Shown here piece by piece: positions 48,438-60,190 of a stretch of 64,000 bases of DNA. This DNA comes from Osmia lignaria lignaria (lineage: Eukaryota; Arthropoda; Insecta; Hymenoptera; Megachilidae): positions 16,864,001 to 16,928,000 of the forward strand of contig NW_027478162.1 of NCBI RefSeq assembly GCF_051020975.1, read 5' to 3'. The notes beneath the pieces are model-generated. The model made no database searches and was not told the origin of the DNA. It worked only from the letters and a program-made list of their open reading frames with translations. Position numbers and translations under genes: made by a program. The stretch's first letter is position 1. Each line of letters starts with the position of its first letter.

Positions 48438-48568
48438 GAGACGTTTTTTGTAGAGAATTATGTTTCCTACAATTTATGTTCTATGATATTTTTTGATCAG
48501 AAGCGTAGTTTTCGAGATATATCGAGATACTTAAAAGTTCCGAAGCCGCACCAACATATTAGAGATAC
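48438..48568 (+). repeat. Short match at the same 14-monomer register, copy B
   Basis: Partner of 43930-44060, with the rare GAGATACTTAAAAG and CATATTAG variants. The rest of this monomer differs (CTGTAAATG, CCCCTGCCC). Confidence 0.65.
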
Positions 48569-49264
48569 AGAAACACCGTGGCCCCTTTCTTTGAGATAAC
48601 TCTGCACTATTGCGAGCTGTAAATGCCACTTCCAGCTTAGCTGTGCAGAAGAAGAACAACAAGAAGAAGAAATATCTCGAAATATGTCCGTCAGGCCCCT
48701 GCCCTTGAGATATATCTGCAAATATCTCGGAAACGAAGCGAGCTATGGCAAAATGTTGAGAGACCTTTTTTGTAGAGAATTATGTTTCCTACAATTTATG
48801 TTCTATGATATTTTTTGATCAGAAGCGTAGTTTTCGAGATATATCGAGATATTTAAAAGTTCCGAAGCCGCACCAACATAATAGAGATACAGAAACACCG
48901 TGGCCCCTTTCTTTGAGATAACTCTGCACTATTGCGAGCTGCAAATGCCACTTCCAGCTTAGCTGTGCAGAGGAAGAACAACAAGAAGAAGAAATATCTC
49001 GAAATATGTCCGTCAGGCCAGTTCCTTTGAGCTGAATCTGCAAATATCTCGGAAACGAAGCGAGCTATGGCAAAATGTTAAGAGACCTTTTTTGTAGAGA
49101 ATTAAGTTTCCTACTTTTTATGTTCTATGATATTTTTTGATCAGATGCGTAGTTCTCGAGATATATCAAGATATTTAAAAGTTCCGAAGCCGCACCAACA
49201 TAATAGAGATACAGAAACACCGTGGCTCCTTTCTTTGAGATAACTCTGCACTATTGCGAGCTGT

Positions 49265-51518
49265 AAATGCCACTTCCAGCTTAGCTGTGCAGAAGAAGAA
49301 CAACAAGAAGAAGAAATATCTCGAAATATGTCCGTCAGGCCCCTGCCCTTGAGATATATCTGCAAATATCTCGGAAACGAAGCGAGCTATGGCAAAATGT
49401 TCAGAGACCTTTTTTGTAGAGAATTATGTTTCCTACAATTTATGTTCTATGATATTTTTTGATCAGAAGCGTAGTTTTCGAGATATATCGAGATATTTAA
49501 AAGTTCCGAAGCCGCACCAACATAATAGAGATACAGAAACACCGTGGCCCCTTTCTTTGAGATAACTCTGCAATAGTGCGAGCCGCAAATGCCACTTCCA
49601 GCTTAGCTGTGCAGAAGAAGAACAACAAGAAGAAGAGATATCTCGAAATATGTCCGTCAGGCCCCTTCCCTTGAGATAAATCTGCAAATATCTCGGAAAC
49701 GAAGCGAGCTATGGCAAAATGTTAAGAGACCTTTTTTGTAGAGAATTAAGTTTCCTACTTTTTATGTTCTATGATATTTTTTGATCAGATGCGTAGTTCT
49801 CGAGATATATCAAGATATTTAAAAGTTCCGAAGCCGCACCAACATAATAGAGATACAGAAACACCGTGGCCCCTTTCTTTGAGATAACTCTGCACTAGTG
49901 CGAGCCGTAAATGCCACTTCCAGCTTAGCTGTGCAGAAGAAGAACAACAAGAAGAAGAAATATCTCGAAATATGTCCGTCAGGCCCCTTCCCTTGAGATA
50001 AATCTGCAAATATCTCGGAAACGAAGCGAGCTATGGCAAAATGTTAAGAGACCTTTTTTGTAGAGAATTAAGTTTCCTACTTTTTATGTTCTATGATATT
50101 TTTTGATCAGATGCGTAGTTCTCGAGATATATCAAGATATTTAAAAGTTCCGAAGCCGCACCAACATAATAGAGATACAGAAACACCGTGGCCCCTTTCT
50201 TTGAGATAACTCTGCACTATTGCGAGCTGCAAATGCCACTTCCAGTTTAGCTGTGCAGAAGAAGAACAACAAGAAGAAGAAATATCTCGAAATATGTCCG
50301 TTAGGCCCCTTCCCTTGAGATAAATCTGCAAATATCTCGGAAACGAAGCGAGCTATGGCAAAATGTTAAGAGACGTTTTTTGTAGAGAATTATGTTTCCT
50401 ACAATTTATGTTCTATGATATTTTTCGATCAGAAGCGTAGTTTTCGAGATATATCGAGATATTTAAAAGTTCCGAAGCCGCACCAACATAATAGAGATAC
50501 AGAAACACCGTGGCCCCTTTCTTTGAGATAACTCTGCACTAGTGCGAGCCGCAAATGCCACTTCCAGCTTAGCTGTGCAGAAGAAGAACAACAAGAAGAA
50601 GAAATATCTCGAAATATGTCCGACAGGCCCCTTCCCTTGAGATAAATCTGCAAATATCTCGGAAACGAAGCGAGCTATGGCGAAATGTTAAGAGACCTTT
50701 TTTGTAGAGAATTAAGTTTCCTACTTTTTATCTTCTATGATATTTTTTGATCAGATGCGTAGTTCTCGAGATATATCAAGATATTTAAAAGTGCCGAAGC
50801 CGCACCAACATAATACAGATACAGAAACACCGTGGCCCCTTTCTTTGAGATAACTCTGCACTAGTGCGAGCCGCAAATGCCACTTCCAGCTTAGCTGTGC
50901 AGAAGAAGAACAACAAGAAGAAGAAATATCTCGAAATATGTCCGTTAGGCCCCTTCCCTTGAGATAAATCTGCAAATATCTCGGAAACGAAGCGAGCTAT
51001 GGCAAAATGTTGAGAGACCTTTTTTGTAGAGAATTAAGTTTCCTACTTTTTATGTTCTATGATATTTTTTGATCAGATGCGTAGTTCTCGAGATATATCA
51101 AGATATTTAAAAGTTCCGAAGCCGCACCAACATAATAGAGATACAGAAAAACCGTGGCCCCTTTCTTTGAGATAACTCTGCACTAGTGCGAGCCGCAAAT
51201 GCCACTTCCAGCTTAGCTGTGCAGAAGAAGAACAACAAGAAGAAGAAATATCTCGAAATATGTCCGTTAGGCCCCTTCCCTTGAGATAAATCTGCAAATA
51301 TCTCGGAAACGAAGCGAGCTATGGCAAAATGTTGAGAGACCTTTTTTGTAGAGAATTAAGTTTCCTACTTTTTATGTTCTATGATATTTTTTGATCAGAT
51401 GCGTAGTTCTCGAGATATATCAAGATATTTAAAAGTTCCGAAGCCGCACCAACATAATAGAGATACAGAAAAACCGTGGCCCCTCTCTTTGAGATAACTC
51501 TGCACTATTGCGAGCTGC
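49265..51518 (+). repeat. 7-monomer HOR, copy A (2,254 bp)
   Basis: Seven monomers recur at exactly 2,254 bp (7 x 322). Ordered tags are CCCCTGCCC, TGTTCAGAGACC, CTGCAATAGTGCG, AAGAAGAGATATC, GAGCCGTAAATG, GACGTTTTTTG, TTTTTCGATCAG, GTCCGACAGG, GGCGAAATG, TTATCTTC, AAAAGTGCCG, AATACAGATAC and GAAAAACCGTGG. Confidence 0.93.
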
Positions 51519-53668
51519 AAATGCCACTTCCAGCTTAGCTGTGCAGAAGAAGAACAACAAGAAGAAGAAATATCTCGAAATATGTCCGTCAGGCCCCTGC
51601 CCTTGAGATATATCTGCAAATATCTCGGAAACGAAGCGAGCTATGGCAAAATGTTCAGAGACCTTTTTTGTAGAGAATTATGTTTCCTACAATTTATGTT
51701 CTATGATATTTTTTGATCAGAAGCGTAGTTTTCGAGATATATCGAGATATTTAAAAGTTCCGAAGCCGCACCAACATAATAGAGATACAGAAACACCGTG
51801 GCCCCTTTCTTTGAGATAACTCTGCAATAGTGCGAGCCGCAAATGCCACTTCCAGCTTAGCTGTGCAGAAGAAGAACAACAAGAAGAAGAGATATCTCGA
51901 AATATGTCCGTCAGGCCCCTTCCCTTGAGATAAATCTGCAAATATCTCGGAAACGAAGCGAGCTATGGCAAAATGTTAAGAGACCTTTTTTGTAGAGAAT
52001 TAAGTTTCCTACTTTTTATGTTCTATGATATTTTTTGATCAGATGCGTAGTTCTCGAGATATATCAAGATATTTAAAAGTTCCGAAGCCGCACCAACATA
52101 ATAGAGATACAGAAACACCGTGGCCCCTTTCTTTGAGATAACTCTGCACTAGTGCGAGCCGTAAATGCCACTTCCAGCTTAGCTGTGCAGAAGAAGAACA
52201 ACAAGAAGAAGAAATATCTCGAAATATGTCCGTCAGGCCCCTTCCCTTGAGATAAATCTGCAAATATCTCGGAAACGAAGCGAGCTATGGCAAAATGTTA
52301 AGAGACCTTTTTTGTAGAGAATTAAGTTTCCTACTTTTTATGTTCTATGATATTTTTTGATCAGATGCGTAGTTCTCGAGATATATCAAGATATTTAAAA
52401 GTTCCGAAGCCGCACCAACATAATAGAGATACAGAAACACCGTGGCCCCTTTCTTTGAGATAACTCTGCACTATTGCGAGCTGCAAATGCCACTTCCAGT
52501 TTAGCTGTGCAGAAGAAGAACAACAAGAAGAAGAAATATCTCGAAATATGTCCGTTAGGCCCCTTCCCTTGAGATAAATCTGCAAATATCTCGGAAACGA
52601 AGCGAGCTATGGCAAAATGTTAAGAGACGTTTTTTGTAGAGAATTATGTTTCCTACAATTTATGTTCTATGATATTTTTCGATCAGAAGCGTAGTTTTCG
52701 AGATATATCGAGATATTTAAAAGTTCCGAAGCCGCACCAACATAATAGAGATACAGAAACACCGTGGCCCCTTTCTTTGAGATAACTCTGCACTAGTGCG
52801 AGCCGCAAATGCCACTTCCAGCTTAGCTGTGCAGAAGAAGAACAACAAGAAGAAGAAATATCTCGAAATATGTCCGACAGGCCCCTTCCCTTGAGATAAA
52901 TCTGCAAATATCTCGGAAACGAAGCGAGCTATGGCGAAATGTTAAGAGACCTTTTTTGTAGAGAATTAAGTTTCCTACTTTTTATCTTCTATGATATTTT
53001 TTGATCAGATGCGTAGTTCTCGAGATATATCAAGATATTTAAAAGTGCCGAAGCCGCACCAATATAATACAGATACAGAAACACCGTGGCCCCTTTCTTT
53101 GAGATAACTCTGCACTAGTGCGAGCCGCAAATGCCACTTCCAGCTTAGCTGTGCAGAAGAAGAACAACAAGAAGAAGAAATATCTCGAAATATGTCCGTT
53201 AGGCCCCTTCCCTTGAGATAAATCTGCAAATATCTCGGAAACGAAGCGAGCTATGGCAAAATGTTGAGAGACCTTTTTTGTAGAGAATTAAGTTTCCTAC
53301 TTTTTATGTTCTATGATATTTTTTGATCAGATGCGTAGTTCTCGAGATATATCAAGATATTTAAAAGTTCCGAAGCCGCACCAACATAATAGAGATACAG
53401 AAAAACCGTGGCCCCTTTCTTTGAGATAACTCTGCACTAGTGCGAGCCGCAAATGCCACTTCCAGCTTAGCTGTGCAGAAGAAGAACAACAAGAAGAAGA
53501 AATATCTCGAAATATGTCCGTTAGGCCCCTTCCCTTGAGATAAATCTGCAAATATCTCGGAAACGAAGCGAGCTATGGCAAAATGTTGAGAGACCTTTTT
53601 TGTAGAGAATTAAGTTTCCTACTTTTTATGTTCTACGATATTTTTTGATCAGATGCGTAGTTCTCGAG
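51519..53668 (+). repeat. 7-monomer HOR, copy B (incomplete at its end)
   Basis: It repeats the tags of 49265-51518 in order. The only substitutions I noticed inside it are CCAATATAATAC near 53058 (CCAACATAATAC in copy A) and TTCTACG near 53632. The left junction falls near 51518, inside a chimeric monomer that starts with GAAAAACCGTGG and ends with CCCCTGCCC. Confidence 0.92.
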
Positions 53669-54378
53669 ATATATCGAGATATTTAAAAGTTCCGAAGCCG
53701 CACCAACATAATAGAGATACAGAAACACCGTGGCCCCTTTCTTTGAGATAACTCTGCAATAGTGCGAGCCGCAAATGCCACTTCCAGCTTAGCTGTGCAG
53801 AAGAAGAACAACAAGAAGAAGAGATATCTCGAAATATGTCCGTCAGGCCCCTTCCCTTGAGATAAATCTGCAAATATCTCGGAAACGAAGCGAGCTATGG
53901 CAAAATGTTAAGAGACCTTTTTTGTAGAGAATTAAGTTTCCTACTTTTTATGTTCTATGATATTTTTTGATCAGATGCGTAGTTCTCGAGATATATCAAG
54001 ATATTTAAAAGTTCCGAAGCCGCACCAACATAATAGAGATACAGAAACACCGTGGCCCCTTTCTTTGAGATAACTCTGCACTAGTGCGAGCCGTAAATGC
54101 CACTTCCAGCTTAGCTGTGCAGAAGAAGAACAACAAGAAGAAGAAATATCTCGAAATATGTCCGTCAGGCCCCTTCCCTTGAGATAAATCTGCAAATATC
54201 TCGGAAACGAAGCGAGCTATGGCAAAATGTTAAGAGACCTTTTTTGTAGAGAATTAAGTTTCCTACTTTTTATGTTCTATGATATTTTTTGATCAGATGC
54301 GTAGTTCTCGAGATATATCAAGATATTTAAAAGTTCCGAAGCCGCACCAACATAATAGAGATACAGAAACACCGTGGC
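53669..54378 (+). repeat. Third, shifted fragment of the 7-monomer HOR
   Basis: From the ATCGAG near 53672 the sequence matches copy B again, but 1,932 bp (6 monomers) rather than 7 away: CTGCAATAGTGCG, AAGAAGAGATATC, then GAGCCGTAAATG. The head before it is of the TTCTCG type, so the exchange point lies within about ten bases of 53664-53674. The match ends near 54378 with CGTGGCTCC. Confidence 0.85.
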
Positions 54379-56649
54379 TCCTTTCTTTGAGATAACTCTG
54401 CACTATTGCGAGCTGGAAATGCCACTTCCAGTTTAGCTGTGCAGAAGAAGAACAACAAGAAGAAGAAATATCTCGAAATATGTCCGTTAGGCCCCTTCCC
54501 TTGAGATAAATCTGCAAATATCTCGGAAACGACGCGAGCTATGGCAAAATGTTAAGAGACCTTTTTTGTAGAGAATTAAGTTTCCTACTTTTTATGTTCT
54601 ATGATATTTTTTGATCAGATGCGTAGTTCTCGAGATATATCAAGATATTTAAAAGTTCCGAAGCCGCACCAACATAATAGAGATACAGAAACACCGTGGC
54701 CCCTTTCTTTGAGATAACTCTGCACTATTGCGAGCTGGAAATGCCACTTCCAGTTTAGCTGTGCAGAAGAAGAACAACAAGAAGAAGAAATATCTCGAAA
54801 TATGTCCGTTAGGCCCCTTCCCTTGAGATAAATCTGCAAATATCTCGTAAACGAAGCGAGCTATGGCAAAATGTTGAGAGACCTTTTTTGTAGAGAATTA
54901 AGTTTCCTACTTTTTATGTTCTATGATATTTTTTGATCAGATGCGTAGTTCTCGAGATATATCAAGATATTTAAAAGTTCCGAAGCCGCACCAACATAAT
55001 AGAGATACAGAAAAACCGTGGCCCCTCTCTTTGAGATAACTCTGCACTATTGCGAGCTGCAAATGCCACTTCCAGCTTAGCTGTGCAGAAGAAGAACAAC
55101 AAGAAGAAGAAATATCTCGAAATATGTCCGTCAGGCCCCTTCCCTTGAGATAAATCTGCAAATATCTCGGAAACGAAGCGAGCTATGGCAAAATGTTAAC
55201 AGACCTTTTTGTAGAGAATTAAGTTTCCTACTTTTTATGTTCTATGATATTTTTTGATCAGATGCGTAGTTCTCGAGATATATCAAGATATTTAAAAGTT
55301 CCGAAGCCGCACCAACATAATAGAGATACAGAAACACCGTGGCTCCTTTCTTTGAGATAACTCTGCACTATTGCGAGCTGGAAATGCCACTTCCATTTTA
55401 GCTGTGCAGAAGAAGAACAACAAGAAGAAGAAATATCTCGAAATATGTCCGTTAGGCCCCTTCCCTTGAGATAAATCTGCAAATATCTCGGAAACGAAGC
55501 GAGCTATGGCAAAATGTTAAGAGACCTTTTTTGTAGAGAATTAAGTTTCCTACTTTTTATGTTCTATGATATTTTTTGATCAGATGCGCAGTTCTCGAGA
55601 TATATCAAGATATTTAAAAGTTCCGAAGCCGCACCAACATAATAGAGATACAGAAACACCGTGGCCCCTTTCTTTGAGATAACTCTGCAATAGTGCGAGC
55701 CGCAAATGCCACTTCCAGCTTAGCTGTGCAGAAGAAGAACAACAAGAAGAAGAAATATCTCGAAATATGTCCGTTAGGCCCCTTCCCTTGAGATAAATCT
55801 GCAAATATCTCGGAAACGAAGCGAGCTATGGCAAAATGTTAAGAGACCTTTTTTGTAGAGAATTAAGTTTCCTACTTTTTATGTTCTATGATATTTTTTG
55901 ATCAGATGCGTAGTTCTCGAGATATATCAAGATATTTAAAAGTTCCGAAGCCGCACCAACATAATAGAGATACAGAAACACCGTGGCCCCTTTCTTTGAG
56001 ATAACTCTGCACTATTGCGAGCTGTAAATGCCACTTCCAGCTTAGCTGTGCAGAAGAAGAACAACAAGAAGAAGAAATATCTCGAAATATGTCCGTCAGG
56101 CCCCTGCCCTTGAGATATATCTGCAAATATCTCGGAAACGAAGCGAGCTATGGCAAAATGTTGAGAGACCTTTTTTGTAGCGAATTATGTTTCCTACAAT
56201 TTATGTTCTATGATATTTTTTGATCAGAAGCGTAGTTTTCGAGATATATCGAGATATTTAAAAGTTCCGAAGCCGCACCAACATAATAGAGATACAGAAA
56301 CACCGTGGCCCCTTTCTTTGAGATAACTCTGCAATAGTGCGAGCCGCAAATGCCACTTCCAGCTTAGCTGTGCAGAAGAAGAACAACAAGAAGAAGAAAT
56401 ATCTCGAAATATGTCCGTCAGGCCCCTTCCCTTGTGATAAATCTGCAAATATCTCGGAAACGAAGCGAGCTATGGCAAAATGTTAAGAGACCTTTTTTGT
56501 AGAGAATTAAGTTTCCTACTTTTTATGTTCTATGATATTTTTTGATCAGATGCGTAGTTCTCGAGATATATCAAGATATTTAAAAGTTCCGAAGCCGCAC
56601 CAACATAATAGAGATACAGAAACACCGTGGCCCCTTTCTTTGAGATAAC
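54379..56649 (+). repeat. Satellite monomers between the 7-mer and 11-mer HORs
   Basis: Seven or so monomers of classes seen on both sides. GAAAAACCGTGGCCCCTCTC near 55012 repeats a mark found near 51467, 3,542 bp (11 monomers) upstream. The monomer at 54935-55255 is 321 bp. Confidence 0.85.
54935..55255 (+). repeat. 321-bp monomer (shortened T-run)
   Basis: ACCTTTTTGTAG near 55203-55214 has five T where the consensus has six. It is a private homopolymer change, so it could be biological or a sequencing error. Confidence 0.9.
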
Positions 56650-59600
56650 TCTGCACTATTGCGAGCTGTAAATGCCACTTCCAGCTTAGCTGTGCAGAAG
56701 AAGAACAACAAGAAGAAGAAATATCTCGAAATATGTCCGTCAGGCCCCTGCCCTTGAGATATATCTGCAAATATCTCGGAAACGAAGCGAGCTATGGCAA
56801 AATGTTGAGAGACCTTTTTTGTAGAGAATTATGTTTCCTACAATTTATGTTCTATGATATTTTTTGATCAGAAGCGTAGTTTTCGAGATATATCGAGATA
56901 TTTAAAAGTTCCGAAGCCGCACCAACATAATAGAGATACAGAAACACCGTGGCCCCTTTCTTTGAGATAACTCTGCAATAGTGCGAGCCGCAAATGCCAC
57001 TTCCAGCTTAGCTGTGCAGAAGAAGAACAACAAGAAGAAGAAATATCTCGAAATATGTCCGTCAGGCCCCTTCCCTTGAGATAAATCTGCAAATATCTCG
57101 GAAACGAAGCGAGCTATGGCAAAATGTTAAGAGACCTTTTTTGTAGAGAATTAAGTTTCCTACTTTTTATGTTCTATGATATTTTTTGATCAGATGCGTA
57201 GTTCTCGAGATATATCAAGATATTTAAAAGTTCCGAAGCCGCACCAACATAATAGAGATACAGAAACACCGTGCCCCTTTCTTTGAGATAACTCTGCACT
57301 AGTGCGAGCCGTAAATGCCACTTCCAGCTTAGCTGTGCAGAAGAAGAACAACAAGAAGAAGAAATATCTCGAAATATGTCCGTCAGGCCCCTTCCCTTGA
57401 GATAAATCTGCAAATATCTCGGAAACGAAGCGAGCTATGGCAAAATGTTAAGAGACCTTTTTTGTAGAGAATTAAGTTTCCTACTTTTTATGTTCTATGA
57501 TATTTTTTGATCAGATGCGTAGTTCTCGAGATATATCAAGATATTTAAAAGTTCCGAAGCCGCACCAACATAATAGAGATACAGAAACACCGTGGCTCCT
57601 TTCTTTGAGATAACTCTGCACTATTGCGAGCTGGAAATGCCACTTCCAGTTTAGCTGTGGAGAAGAAGAACAACAAGAAGAAGAAATATCTCGAAATATG
57701 TCCGTTAGGCCCCTTCCCTTGAGATAAATCTGCAAATATCTCGGAAACGAAGCGAGCTATGGCAAAATGTTAAGAGACCTTTTTTGTAGAGAATTAAGTT
57801 TCCTACTTTTTATGTTCTATGATATTTTTTGATCAGATGCGTAGTTCTCGAGATATATCAAGATATTTAAAAGTTCCGAAGCCGCACCAACATAATAGAG
57901 ATACAGAAACACCGTGGCCCCTTTCTTTGAGATAACTCTGCACTATTGCGAGCTGCAAATGCCACTTCCAGTTTAGCTGTGCAGAAGAAGAACAACAAGA
58001 AGAAGAAATATCTCGAAATATGTCCGTTAGGCCCCTTCCCTTGAGATAAATCTGCAAATATCTCGGAAACGAAGCGAGCTATGGCAAAATGTTAAGAGAC
58101 CTTTTTTGTAGAGAATTAAGTTTCCTACTTTTTATGTTCTATGATGTTTTTTGATCAGATGCGTAGTTCTCGAGATATATCAAGATATTTAAAAGTTCCG
58201 AAGCCGCACCAACATAATAGAGATACAGAAACACCGTGGCCCCTTTCTTTGAGATAACTCTGCACTATTGCGAGCTGCAAATGCCACTTCCAGCTTAGCT
58301 GTGCAGAGGAAGAACAACAAGAAAAAGAAGTATCTCGAAATATGTCCGTCAGGCCCGTTCCTTTGAGTTGAATCTGCAAATATCTCGGAAACGAAGCGAG
58401 CTATGGCAAAATGTTAAGAGACGTTTTTTGTAGAGAATTATGTTTCCTACAATTTATGTTCTATGATATTTTTCAATCAGAAGCGTAGTTTTCGAGATAT
58501 ATCGAGATATTTAAAAGTTCCGAAGCCGCACCAACATAATAGAGATACAGAAACACCGTGGCCCCTTTCTTTGAGATAACTCTGCAATAGTGCGAGCCGC
58601 AAATGCCACTTCCAGCTTAGCTGTGCAGAAGAAGAACAACAAGAAGAAGAAATATCTCGAAATATGTCCGTCAGGCCCCTTCCCTTGAGATAAATCTGCA
58701 AATATCTCGGAAACGAAGCGAGCTATGGCAAAATGTTAAGAGACCTTTTTTGTAGAGAATTAAGTTTCCTACTTTTTATGTTCTATGATATTTTTTGATC
58801 AGATGCGTAGTTCTCGAGATATATCAAGATATTTAAAAGTTCCGAAGCCGCACCAACATAATAGAGATACAGAAACACCGTGGCCCCTTTCTTCGAGATA
58901 ACTCTGCACTATTGCGAGCTGCAAATGCCACTTCCAGCTTAGCTGTGCAGAGGAAGAACAACAAGAAAAAGAAGTATCTCGAAATATGTCCGTCAGGCCC
59001 GTTCCTTTGAGCTGAATCTGCAAATATCTCGGAAACGAAGCGAGCTATGGCAAAATGTTAAGAGACGTTTTTTGTAGAGAATTATGTTTCCTACAATTTA
59101 TGTTCTATGATATTTTTTGATCAGAAGCATAGTTTTCGAGATATATCGAGATATTTAAAAGTTCCGAAGCCGCACCAACATAATAGAGATACAGAAACAC
59201 CGTGGCCCCTTTCTTTGAGATAACTCTGCACTAGTGCGAGCCGCAAATGCCACTTCCAGCTTAGCTGTGCAGAAGAAGAACAACAAGAAGAAGAAATATC
59301 TCGAAATATGTCCGTCAGGCCCCTTCCCTTGAGATAAATCTGCAAATATCTCGGAAACGAAGCGAGCTATGGCAAAATGTTAAGAGACCTTTTTTGTAGA
59401 GAACTAAGTTTCCTACTTTTTAAGTTCTATGATATTTTTTGATCAGAAGCGTAGTTTTCGAGATATATCGAGATATTTAAAAGTTCCGAAGCCGCACCAA
59501 CATAATAGAGATACAGAAACACCGTGGCCCCTTTCTTTGAGATAACTCTGCAATAGTGCGAGCCGCAAATGCCACTTCCAGCTTAGCTGTGCAGAAGAAG

Positions 59601-60190
59601 AACAACAAGAAGAAGAAATATCTCGAAATATGTCCGTCAGGCCCCTTCCCTTGAGATAAATCTGCAAATATCTCGGAAACGAAGCGAGCTATCGCAAAAT
59701 GTTAAGAGACCTTTTTTGTAGAGAATTAAGTTTCCTACTTTTTATGTTCTATGATATTTTTTGATCAGATGCGTAGTTCTCGAGATATATCAAGATATTT
59801 AAAAGTTCCGAAGCCGCACCAACATAATAGAGATACAGAAACACCGTGGCCCCTTTCTTTGAGATAACTCTGCACTAGTGCGAGCCGTAAATGCCACTTC
59901 CAGCTTAGCTGTGCAGAAGAAGAACAACAAGAAGAAGAAATATCTCGAAATATGTCCGTCAGGCCCCTTCCCTTGAGATAAATCTGCAAATATCTCGGAA
60001 ACGAAGCGAGCTATGGCAAAATGTTAAGAGACCTTTTTTGTAGGGAATTAAGTTTCCTACTTTTTATGTTCTATGATATTTTCTGATCAGATGCGTAGTT
60101 CTCGAGATATATCAAGATATTTAAAAGTTCCGAAGCCGCACCAGCATAATAGAGATACAGAAACACCGTGGCTCCTTTCTTTGAGATAAC
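56650..60190 (+). repeat. 11-monomer HOR, copy A (about 3,541 bp)
   Basis: Eleven monomers recur at an offset of 3,541 bp (11 x 322 minus 1). Ordered tags are CCCCTGCCC, TGTTGAGAGACC, ACCGTGCCCC (one base lost), CTGTGGAGAAG, ATGATGTTTTTTG, AAAAAGAAGTATC, TTTTTCAATCAG, TTTCTTCGAG, AGAAGCATAG, GAGAACTAAG with TTTAAGTTC, GCTATCGC, GTAGGGAATTAAG and ATTTTCTGATCAG. Confidence 0.95.
57188..57508 (+). repeat. 321-bp monomer (one G lost), copy A
   Basis: ACCGTGCCCC near 57269-57278 lacks one G of the consensus ACCGTGGCCCC. The same loss recurs at 60729-61049 in the second 11-monomer copy. Confidence 0.95.
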
